A stretch of DNA of 64,000 bases, taken from Planomicrobium soli. GTDB lineage: Bacteria; Bacillota; Bacilli; Bacillales_A; Planococcaceae. The notes below the pieces were generated by a model. That model was not told the DNA's origin and ran no database searches. It worked only from the letters and a program-made list of their open reading frames with translations. A program made the position numbers and the translations under genes. The stretch spans positions 1-64,000 of the forward strand of contig NZ_PYAT01000014.1 in assembly GCF_003014655.1 (NCBI RefSeq), read 5' to 3'. Shown in pieces: positions 56,789 through 64,000 of the stretch (positions are counted from its first letter, which is position 1; each line of letters opens with the position of its first letter).

Positions 56789-58252
56789 CTACGCTCTCGC
56801 GTATTCAGCTACTCGATCAATCGTTTTTTCTTTTCCTAAAAGAGCGATCGAATCCGGCAATTCCGGGCCATGCGTTTGCCCTGTCGTTACGACACGGATC
56901 GGCATGAACAGGTTTTTCCCTTTATGGCCAGTCGCTTTTTGGACGGCTTTGATAGCTGCTTTGATTTCCGCCGGTCCGAATACTTCAAGCGCTTCTAGCT
57001 GCTCTTTGAACGAAGCCATCACTTCTGGCACTTGTTCGCCAGCCAGTACCTCTTGCTCCGCTTCGCCATAAGAAAGTTTATCTGCAAAGAATAATTCAGA
57101 CAGCTCTGTAATTTCAGCGCCAAAGCTCATTTGGTCGTGGTACAGCGCAATCAACTTGTTTGCCCATTCCGTTTGCTCTTCCGTTAACGTCTCTGGAAGT
57201 TTTCCGGCTTTCTGCAAATGCGGAAGTGCTAATTCTACTACTTCTTCAAGCGGCATTTTTTTGATGTATTGGTTGTTCATCCAAGTCAATTTCTGTTTAT
57301 CGAACATTGACGGAGATTTCGACAAGCGATTAACATCAAAAATACGGATCAATTCTTCTTTCGAGAAGATTTCTTCTTCGCCTTCCGGAGACCAGCCTAA
57401 GAGCGCAAAGAAATTAAACAAGGCTTCTGGGATATAGCCAAGGTCTTTATATTGCGAGATAAATTGGATAATTGATTCATCGCGTTTCGACAATTTTTTG
57501 CGGTCTTCATTAATGATAAGTGTCATATGCCCGTAAGTCGGATAGTCCCAACCAAATGCATCAAACACCATTTGCTGTTTAGGGGTATTTGATAGATGCT
57601 CTTCACCACGGAATACGTGGGAAATTTCCATCAAGTGATCATCGATGACAACGGCAAAGTTATAAGTTGGAATGCCGTTTGTTTTAACCAATACCCAGTC
57701 CCCGACATCTTTTGATTCAAATGAAATCGGACCACGTACCAAATCTTCGAATTCATATGTCACGCCAGAAGGCACTTTCATGCGAATCGTATGGGGCATG
57801 CCTGCCGCTTCTTTTTCCGCTACTTCTTCTGCTGTCAAATTGCGGCAAGTGCCACTGTATTGGGGAGCAGCAATTCCTGATGCTTTTTGTGCTTCACGTT
57901 CCGCTTCCAACTTCTCAGGCGTACAGAAACATTTATAAGCAGAACCGCTTTCTAACATTTCCTGCGCATAACCGGTGTATAAATCCAAACGTTCCATTTG
58001 GCGATATGGTCCATAATTGCCGCCGATATCAACAGACTCATCGTAATCGATGCCAAGCCATTTCAAGTTATCGAGCTGAGACAATTCTCCCGCTTCAATA
58101 TTACGTTCAATATCCGTGTCTTCAATCCGGACAATGAACTTCCCATCATTATGGCGGGCAAATAAATAATTGAATAGTGCAGTGCGGGCTCCGCCGATAT
58201 GTAAATGTCCAGTCGGGCTCGGGGCATAGCGTACACGTACTTGTTGTGTCAT
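56789..58252 (-). CDS. gltX: glutamyl-tRNA synthetase
   Basis: 487 residues. HIGH-type motif [18 protein letters not shown] and the class-defining KLSKRDESI are present. In most Firmicutes this enzyme also charges tRNA-Gln for later amidation. GGAGG precedes the ATG. It is upstream of the cysE T-box, as in B. subtilis. Confidence 0.98.
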   Translation of the reverse strand: MTQQVRVRYAPSPTGHLHIGGARTALFNYLFARHNDGKFIVRIEDTDIERNIEAGELSQLDNLKWLGIDYDESVDIGGNYGPYRQMERLDLYTGYAQEMLESGSAYKCFCTPEKLEAEREAQKASGIAAPQYSGTCRNLTAEEVAEKEAAGMPHTIRMKVPSGVTYEFEDLVRGPISFESKDVGDWVLVKTNGIPTYNFAVVIDDHLMEISHVFRGEEHLSNTPKQQMVFDAFGWDYPTYGHMTLIINEDRKKLSKRDESIIQFISQYKDLGYIPEALFNFFALLGWSPEGEEEIFSKEELIRIFDVNRLSKSPSMFDKQKLTWMNNQYIKKMPLEEVVELALPHLQKAGKLPETLTEEQTEWANKLIALYHDQMSFGAEITELSELFFADKLSYGEAEQEVLAGEQVPEVMASFKEQLEALEVFGPAEIKAAIKAVQKATGHKGKNLFMPIRVVTTGQTHGPELPDSIALLGKEKTIDRVAEYARA

Positions 58253-58289
58253 GTGTTTTCCTCCTAAAAAATATCCTTTTGCTATTTTA

Positions 58290-58790
58290 TCATCCTGGTA
58301 CGTCTAACGAAAGTGGGTGTTTTACCAGCAAAATGACGGCAAGTGCAGCGATGCCTTCCCCACGCCCAGTAAATCCTAAATGCTCTGAAGTCGTTGCTTT
58401 GACGTTCACTTGAGAAACGTCCGCTTCAAGCAATCCAGCAATCGACTCGCGCATTTGTTCAATATAAGGAGCCAATTTCGGTTTTTGAGCGATAACTGTG
58501 CAGTCTATGTTACCTAACTCATACCCTTCCCCTTTAACAATCTCCCAAATATGCGTCAGCAATTTTTTTGAATCGGCATCTTTGAACTCCGGATCAGTGT
58601 CTGGAAAATGCTTTCCAATGTCTCCGCCGCCAATTGCACCGAGCGCCGCATCCGTAATTGTATGGAGCAACACATCTGCATCCGAATGACCGAGCAACCC
58701 CCGGTCATGTGGTATTTCAATTCCGCCTAAAATAAACGGTCTTCCTTCCACTAACTGATGTACATCATATCCTTGCCCAATTCGCATCAT
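58290..58790 (-). CDS. ispF: 2-C-methyl-D-erythritol 2,4-cyclodiphosphate synthase
   Basis: 166 residues. Metal ligands DxH in [17 protein letters not shown] are followed by [18 protein letters not shown]. This is step five of the MEP isoprenoid pathway. It overlaps ispD by 4 bases (ATGA). Confidence 0.97.
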   Translation of the reverse strand: MMRIGQGYDVHQLVEGRPFILGGIEIPHDRGLLGHSDADVLLHTITDAALGAIGGGDIGKHFPDTDPEFKDADSKKLLTHIWEIVKGEGYELGNIDCTVIAQKPKLAPYIEQMRESIAGLLEADVSQVNVKATTSEHLGFTGRGEGIAALAVILLVKHPLSLDVPG

Positions 58791-59482
58791 CGCTTTTCCT
58801 CCTGTATCCGGCTCTCTAAAATGGCTTTTCCATAAATCAAATCATCTGGGGTCGTCATCTTAACATTTTCATAAGTGCTTTCGACAATTTGGACTGGATA
58901 GTTCAAGCGTTCAACAAGCATCGCTTCATCCGTTCCAAGAAAGCCATCTTCAACTGCCGATTTGGCAGCTTTCAATATTAAATCATATTTAAAAGCTTGG
59001 GGCGTTTGGATGATCCATAATTGATTACGGTCCACCGTTTCTGTTATCACGCCGTCTGTTGCTTTCTTGATGGTATCCTTTACAGGCACTCCTGCAATGG
59101 CAGCACCAGTAGTTTTTGCCGCTTCTACAAGGCGCGCAATCACTTCAGGGTCGATAAAAGGACGTGCTGCATCATGAACCAATACAATGCCACAAGGCGG
59201 AATCGCTTCAAGACAAGATCTCACACTGTCTTGCCGCTCCATTCCGCCTTCTGCATAGCCATGAACTTTGGTGATTTTATGCTTTTTCACGTAGTTATCA
59301 ATCACTCGGCGCTCTTCATCTTTTACTGCAAGCCAAATTGCATCACAATTCGGATCTTGTTGAAACACTTCCAAAGTGTGAAGAAAAATTGGCTTGCCCA
59401 GAAGTTCCAGCAATAATTTATTTTTATTTGCTTTCATCCGTTTCCCGCTTCCGCCAGCGGGCAAGACGACTGTATAGTTCAT
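58787..59482 (-). CDS. ispD: 2-C-methyl-D-erythritol 4-phosphate cytidylyltransferase
   Basis: 231 residues, [33 protein letters not shown] with HDAARPFI. It is MEP pathway step three. I used ATG 59482 with AAAGGA about 9 bases upstream; the ATG at 59503 would overlap yacL. Confidence 0.97.
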   Translation of the reverse strand: MNYTVVLPAGGSGKRMKANKNKLLLELLGKPIFLHTLEVFQQDPNCDAIWLAVKDEERRVIDNYVKKHKITKVHGYAEGGMERQDSVRSCLEAIPPCGIVLVHDAARPFIDPEVIARLVEAAKTTGAAIAGVPVKDTIKKATDGVITETVDRNQLWIIQTPQAFKYDLILKAAKSAVEDGFLGTDEAMLVERLNYPVQIVESTYENVKMTTPDDLIYGKAILESRIQEEKR

Positions 59483-59495
59483 TTTGCGACATCCT

Positions 59496-60593
59496 TTATC
59501 CATTCATTGAAGCTTGGCGACCATCCCGCGGTTTCGCGAAAATCATACGCCCTGCTGAAGTTTGCAATACACTTGTTACAGTAACATCAATCGCCTGTCC
59601 GATAAAGCCTTTGCCATCTTCAATTACAATCATTGTACCATCGTCCAAGTATGCAACCCCTTGATTTTGTTCTTTGCCGTCTTTAATGACAACTACATGC
59701 ATGTCTTCCCCCGGGATAACCACCGGTTTCACAGCATTGGCCAAGTCGTTGATATTCAATACCGGAACGTTGTGAAGTTCACACACTTTATTAAGGTTAA
59801 AATCGTTTGTCACTACTTGGCCGCCCATTTTCTTAGCCGCTCTCATTAGTTTCAAATCAACTTCGCTAACTTCGTCAAAGCTTTCTTCAGTAATCATGAT
59901 AGCCCCTTCGCGCTCGCTTTGCAGGCGTTTCAGTATATCCAAACCTCGGCGTCCACGCGTCCGCTTCAACGTATCAGAAGAATCTGCGATATGCTGCAAT
60001 TCCGATAAGACGAATTGGGGAACAACAAACGTCCCTTCCATAAACCCAGTGGCTGAGATATCTGCAATGCGGCCATCAATAATAACGCTCGTGTCCAACA
60101 ACTTATAAGTAGTTTTTTGAACCGGTTCTTCAATTTCCGCTTTTTTGGCAGCAGCCAAACGTGGCAGCGTTACCATTGCCACCATCTCCTCGCGCTTTTG
60201 GAACCCTACTTGAAATCCTAAATAACCAAGCACAACAGATAAAACAATCGGTGCTGCAGTGGCAACCAAGGGAATATCAATAGTGCTTAAAGCAAATCCG
60301 ATCAGAAACGCGACGACCAAACCTAAGATCATTCCGACTGTTCCAAACAATAAATCTGGAGTCGGGGCATGCAGCAGCTTTTCTTCCATCCATTTCATGA
60401 ACTTAACGAGAGAATCTGCAAACATAAGAGATAAAAGAAAGAAAATAATGGCTCCAATTAAAGCAGCTACAATAGCATTATTGCTCCATGGATTGTCAAG
60501 AAAAGGGATAAGTTCAAAAACATAAGGTAAAAATATAATTCCGACAGTGGCACCAATCAACAAAAACAAAATCTGGATAATTCTCCTTAACAT
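59496..60593 (-). CDS. yacL: PIN/TRAM-domain membrane protein YacL
   Basis: 365 residues. Four N-terminal membrane helices are followed by a PIN domain (DTSVIIDGRIADISATGF, EEVSEVDLKLMRAA) and a C-terminal TRAM domain. Its substrate is unknown. ATG 60593 is 8 bases after AAAGGAGG. In B. subtilis disA lies between radA and yacL; it is absent here. Confidence 0.9.
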   Translation of the reverse strand: MLRRIIQILFLLIGATVGIIFLPYVFELIPFLDNPWSNNAIVAALIGAIIFFLLSLMFADSLVKFMKWMEEKLLHAPTPDLLFGTVGMILGLVVAFLIGFALSTIDIPLVATAAPIVLSVVLGYLGFQVGFQKREEMVAMVTLPRLAAAKKAEIEEPVQKTTYKLLDTSVIIDGRIADISATGFMEGTFVVPQFVLSELQHIADSSDTLKRTRGRRGLDILKRLQSEREGAIMITEESFDEVSEVDLKLMRAAKKMGGQVVTNDFNLNKVCELHNVPVLNINDLANAVKPVVIPGEDMHVVVIKDGKEQNQGVAYLDDGTMIVIEDGKGFIGQAIDVTVTSVLQTSAGRMIFAKPRDGRQASMNG

Positions 60594-60672
60594 GTGCTCC
60601 ACCTCCTTTTTTTAATTATACACTGTTTGCTTGGGAAACGCTTTTTTGACCCTTATTAGTATTGGAACAAAG

Positions 60673-60700
60673 AATAAGGAGGCAACATTGCCTCCTTATT
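60673..60700 (-). terminator. terminator overlapping the radA stop
   Basis: AATAAGGAGGCAA (60673-60685) / TTGCCTCCTTATT (60688-60700). The radA TAA (60696-60698) lies inside the hairpin. The following minus-strand tail CTTTGTTCC is only moderately T-rich. Confidence 0.7.
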
Positions 60701-62072
60701 GTGGAAATATTTCTCTTAAAGCATCATTAACGTTTTCAACACCGACTACACGAATTCCCTCAGGATAATCCCAGCCTCCCAAATTGGAAGCCGGTACAAT
60801 TGCACGCTTGAATCCGAGCTTCGCCGCTTCTTGAACGCGTTGTTCGATTCGCGACACACGACGAATTTCACCTGTCAGCCCGACCTCTCCGACGATGCAA
60901 TCATAGACATTTGGTGCGGTATCGCGGAAACTTGACACAATGCTCGCAAGCACTGCCAAATCAATGGCCGGCTCATCGAGCTTAACACCACCTGCGACTT
61001 TAATATACGCATCTTGCGCTTGAAGCAACATGCCGACCCGTTTCTCCAATACCGCCATCAACAGCGATACTCGGTTTTGGTCGATGCCTGTTGCCATACG
61101 TTTCGGATAGTTGAAACTCGAAGGCGTTACCAAAGCCTGTATTTCAACAAGAATCGGACGTGTACCTTCCATCGAGGCTACAACCGTTGAACCTGCTGCT
61201 CCACTTGAACGTTCCTGCAAGAATAACTCTGACGGGTTCAATACTTCTTTTAAACCGCTTTGCAGCATCTCAAAAATAGCAATTTCATTAGTGGAACCGA
61301 ATCGGTTTTTAACACTCCGCAAAATCCGGTACGTATGGTGGCGCTCGCCTTCAAAATACAGCACCGTATCCACCATATGTTCGAGAATACGTGGACCCGC
61401 GATTTGCCCTTCCTTAGTTACATGGCCCACAAGGAAGATCGCGATGTTCTTTGTCTTCGCAATTCGCATCAATTCCGCCGTACTTTCTCTTACTTGTGTC
61501 ACACTGCCTGGCGCTGACGTTACTTCAGGATGATGCACCGTTTGAATGGAATCGACGATCACAAAATCAGGACTGACTTCTTCAATTGTATGATGAATCA
61601 ATTCCAAATTCGTTTCCGCGTAAATGAACAATTCTGAGGAAGATGCGTCCAACCGCTCTGCCCGGAGTTTCGTTTGACGGATGGATTCTTCTCCAGAAAT
61701 GTATAACACTCGGCTGCCGCTGTTTGCGAGCATTGCCGATACTTGCAGCAATAACGTAGATTTTCCGATCCCGGGATCTCCACCTATTAACACAAGCGAC
61801 CCTGGAACAATACCGCCGCCAAGTACCCGGTTCAACTCGCCCATTTCAGTTTCTACACGTGGCTCCTGCTGCGTTTCAATTGAATTAATCGGTGTCGCTT
61901 TTTGTGCCACCGTTGCTGAATGCTGAAAAGCGCCACGCGTACCTTTAGGCGCTGCCACTTCCACTTCTTCAACCATCGTATTCCAATCACCGCATCCTGG
62001 ACATTTCCCCATCCATTTAGCAGATTCGTAGCCACACGACTGGCACATAAACTTTGTTTTCTTCTTAGCCAT
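60696..62072 (-). CDS. radA: DNA repair protein RadA (Sms)
   Basis: 458 residues. A zinc finger ([18 protein letters not shown]), a RecA-like ATPase ([10 protein letters not shown]), the [10 protein letters not shown] motif and a Lon-like C-terminal domain are visible. It processes branched recombination intermediates. AGGAGG precedes the ATG. It is downstream of clpC as in B. subtilis. Confidence 0.97.
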   Translation of the reverse strand: MAKKKTKFMCQSCGYESAKWMGKCPGCGDWNTMVEEVEVAAPKGTRGAFQHSATVAQKATPINSIETQQEPRVETEMGELNRVLGGGIVPGSLVLIGGDPGIGKSTLLLQVSAMLANSGSRVLYISGEESIRQTKLRAERLDASSSELFIYAETNLELIHHTIEEVSPDFVIVDSIQTVHHPEVTSAPGSVTQVRESTAELMRIAKTKNIAIFLVGHVTKEGQIAGPRILEHMVDTVLYFEGERHHTYRILRSVKNRFGSTNEIAIFEMLQSGLKEVLNPSELFLQERSSGAAGSTVVASMEGTRPILVEIQALVTPSSFNYPKRMATGIDQNRVSLLMAVLEKRVGMLLQAQDAYIKVAGGVKLDEPAIDLAVLASIVSSFRDTAPNVYDCIVGEVGLTGEIRRVSRIEQRVQEAAKLGFKRAIVPASNLGGWDYPEGIRVVGVENVNDALREIFPQ

Positions 62073-62092
62073 ACGTACCTCCTATTTTCAAT

Positions 62093-62125
62093 AAAAAAAC
62101 CGCCCGCCGAATACCCGGCGAGCGG
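62093..62125 (-). terminator. terminator after clpC
   Basis: CCGCCCGCCG (62100-62109) pairs with CGGCGAGCGG (62116-62125, one wobble), then TTTTTTTATTG on the minus strand. It would limit read-through into radA. Confidence 0.9.
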
Positions 62126-62136
62126 AACGCCCTCAC

Positions 62137-64000
62137 TTACTTTTTCTGCAATTCTACAGTTGGTTGGTCTGTGCGGACAATAAATTCTCCATCTTCCACA
62201 TCAAATATGATGTGCTGGCCAGCAAGTGCTGTGCCTCTCAACAGTTCTTCAGACAAGCGGTCTTCAACATGTTTTTGAAGCGCACGACGCAATGGACGTG
62301 CCCCGTATTCAGGATCGTACCCTTCGTTCGCCACCTTATCTAGAGCTGCTTCAGTCAATTCCAAATCAATATCCTGTTCTTTCAAACGATCAGTCAATTG
62401 TTTTGTCATTAATGTCACAATTTCTCGCAAGTTATCTTTTTCAAGAGAATGGAAGACAATCATGTCATCAATTCGGTTTAAGAATTCTGGACGGAATGCT
62501 TTTTTCAATTCAGCAAGCATCTTGTCTTTCATGTCTTTGTAATCAGTTTTTGCATCTTCCAAATTGAAACCGACGTATTTGTTGTATTTCAATTCTTCTG
62601 CACCAACGTTTGAAGTCATGATAATTACAGTGTTTCGGAAGTCGACTCTGCGTCCTTTCGAATCAGTCAAACGTCCATCTTCAAGAACTTGCAGCAAGAT
62701 ATTGAAAACGTCCGGATGAGCTTTTTCAATTTCGTCAAGTAGAATAACCGAATATGGTTTGCGGCGAACTTTTTCAGTTAACTGGCCGCCTTCTTCATAA
62801 CCGACATATCCTGGAGGTGAACCAACAAGACGTGAAGTCGAATGTCTTTCCATGTACTCGGACATATCAATGCGAATCATCGCATCTTCATCACCGAACA
62901 TTGATTCTGCAAGAGCTCGGGCAAGTTCTGTTTTACCAACACCAGTTGGTCCAAGGAAGATAAATGAACCGATTGGACGTTTCGGATCTTTCAATCCAGC
63001 GCGCGCACGGCGAATCGCTTTTGAAATCGACGTAACCGCTTCTGCTTGTCCAATAACACGGCCATGAAGAATCTCTTCCAGGTTCAACAATTTATCAGAT
63101 TCAGTTTGCGCCAGCTTGGAAACCGGAATCCCAGTCCACATTGAAACAACTTTCGCAATGTCTTCTACAGTAACCTGCGACTCTTCTTTGCCTTGTTTTT
63201 CTTTCCATTCTTTTTTCGTTTTTTCCAATTGATCTTTCAGCTTTTGTTCTACGTCACGAAGAGATGCAGCTTTTTCAAACTCTTGGCTTTGCACCGCTTC
63301 GTTTTTCTCATGGCGTGCGGCTTCTAATTTCGCTTCCAATTCTTTCAAATCCGGTGGAGTCGTGTAAGAACGAAGTCTCACTTTAGACCCTGCCTCATCG
63401 ATCAGATCGATCGCTTTATCCGGTAAGAACCGGTCAGAAATGTAGCGGTCAGACATTTTCGCTGCCGCCTCAATCGCTTCATCAGTGATTTTTACCCGGT
63501 GATGCGCTTCGTAACGGTCGCGCAAACCTTTGATGATTAAGATTGATTCATCAACTGTCGGCTCATCTACTTGAATCGGTTGGAAACGACGTTCAAGAGC
63601 TGCATCTTTCTCAATGTATTTGCGGTATTCATCAAGAGTTGTGGCACCGATGCACTGCAATTCCCCACGTGCTAAAGAAGGCTTAAGAATGTTCGAAGCA
63701 TCAATTGCCCCCTCAGCACCGCCAGCTCCAATTAATGTATGAAGTTCATCAATAAAGAGAATAATGTTGCCTGCTTGGCGAATTTCATCCATTACTTTTT
63801 TCAAACGGTCTTCAAATTCACCGCGGTATTTTGTACCAGCAACTACAGTACCCATATCAAGCACCATGACGCGTTTGTCACGCAATGTTTCCGGCACCTC
63901 ATTATTAATGATCTGTTGTGCCAATCCTTCGGCAATGGCTGTTTTACCAACGCCAGGTTCACCGATCAATACCGGATTATTTTTTGTTCTACGGCTTAAC
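62137..64000 (-). CDS. clpC: ATP-dependent Clp protease ATP-binding subunit ClpC (5' part beyond the window)
   Basis: Partial: the frame is open at position 64000, so the N-terminal part, including the N-domain that binds McsB/MecA adaptors, is missing. Visible parts are NBD1 (Walker [10 protein letters not shown], Walker [13 protein letters not shown]), the UVR-like coiled middle domain ([20 protein letters not shown]) and NBD2 ([15 protein letters not shown]). It unfolds substrates for ClpP. The promoter and CtsR site would lie beyond the right edge. Confidence 0.97.
   Translation of the reverse strand, partial: LSRRTKNNPVLIGEPGVGKTAIAEGLAQQIINNEVPETLRDKRVMVLDMGTVVAGTKYRGEFEDRLKKVMDEIRQAGNIILFIDELHTLIGAGGAEGAIDASNILKPSLARGELQCIGATTLDEYRKYIEKDAALERRFQPIQVDEPTVDESILIIKGLRDRYEAHHRVKITDEAIEAAAKMSDRYISDRFLPDKAIDLIDEAGSKVRLRSYTTPPDLKELEAKLEAARHEKNEAVQSQEFEKAASLRDVEQKLKDQLEKTKKEWKEKQGKEESQVTVEDIAKVVSMWTGIPVSKLAQTESDKLLNLEEILHGRVIGQAEAVTSISKAIRRARAGLKDPKRPIGSFIFLGPTGVGKTELARALAESMFGDEDAMIRIDMSEYMERHSTSRLVGSPPGYVGYEEGGQLTEKVRRKPYSVILLDEIEKAHPDVFNILLQVLEDGRLTDSKGRRVDFRNTVIIMTSNVGAEELKYNKYVGFNLEDAKTDYKDMKDKMLAELKKAFRPEFLNRIDDMIVFHSLEKDNLREIVTLMTKQLTDRLKEQDIDLELTEAALDKVANEGYDPEYGARPLRRALQKHVEDRLSEELLRGTALAGQHIIFDVEDGEFIVRTDQPTVELQKK

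Overview
This window is core-genome DNA of a low-to-moderate G+C Firmicute. Gene order, zinc-type S14/L36/L33, T-box and L10/L13-type leaders, and the SalA/KbaA, Rae1, Mini-III and EcfA1-EcfA2-EcfT sets all point to Bacillales. Several sporulation-linked genes that sit here in Bacillus subtilis are missing (gerD, cwlD, pdaB, disA). I therefore infer a non-spore-forming member of the Planococcaceae (Planococcus/Planomicrobium-like); the genus is an inference. Every intact protein gene is on the minus strand, so transcription runs from position 64000 toward 1. The only plus-strand coding signal is a short interrupted frame at 3703-3936.

Layout in transcription order (right to left): clpC (cut by the window edge), radA, yacL, ispD, ispF, gltX; a Cys T-box ahead of cysE-cysS, then mrnC, rlmB, rae1; sigH; rpmG-secE-nusG; rplK-rplA; rplJ-rplL behind an L10 leader; a methyltransferase (ybxB); rpoB-rpoC; the str operon (rpsL, rpsG, fusA, tuf). 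Next comes a 12-kb branched-chain amino acid block (ilvE, ilvB, ilvN, ilvC, leuA, leuB, leuC, leuD, ilvA) plus a NhaC-like antiporter. This block sits between tuf and the S10 operon, which are nearly adjacent in B. subtilis. Then follow S10-spc-alpha (rpsJ to rplQ, including secY, adk, infA, rpoA), ecfA1-ecfA2-ecfT-truA, rplM-rpsI, a solo RsbR-type stressosome gene, salA and kbaA. The window ends just upstream of an rRNA operon, whose tandem promoters and leader are visible at 1-311 while the 16S gene lies outside.

The genes cover ribosome assembly, transcription (alpha, beta, beta', sigma-H, NusG), secretion (SecY, SecE), translation factors, tRNA charging and RNA maturation. The BCAA block is read as a unit with CodY-type input at ilvE and tRNA-Ile sensing between ilvE and ilvB. 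Cysteine synthesis and charging are controlled by tRNA-Cys.

I see no phage, IS, CRISPR, toxin-antitoxin or defence genes, and no convincing new multi-gene system. The unusual signals are small. A decayed methionine aminopeptidase (map) remnant lies between adk and infA. A probable L7Ae-like (rplGB) remnant lies inside the rpsL leader. ilvA has no usable start codon where its Shine-Dalgarno predicts one. The antiporter has a perfect palindromic operator over its promoter, and there is a hairpin repeat between rplQ and ecfA1.
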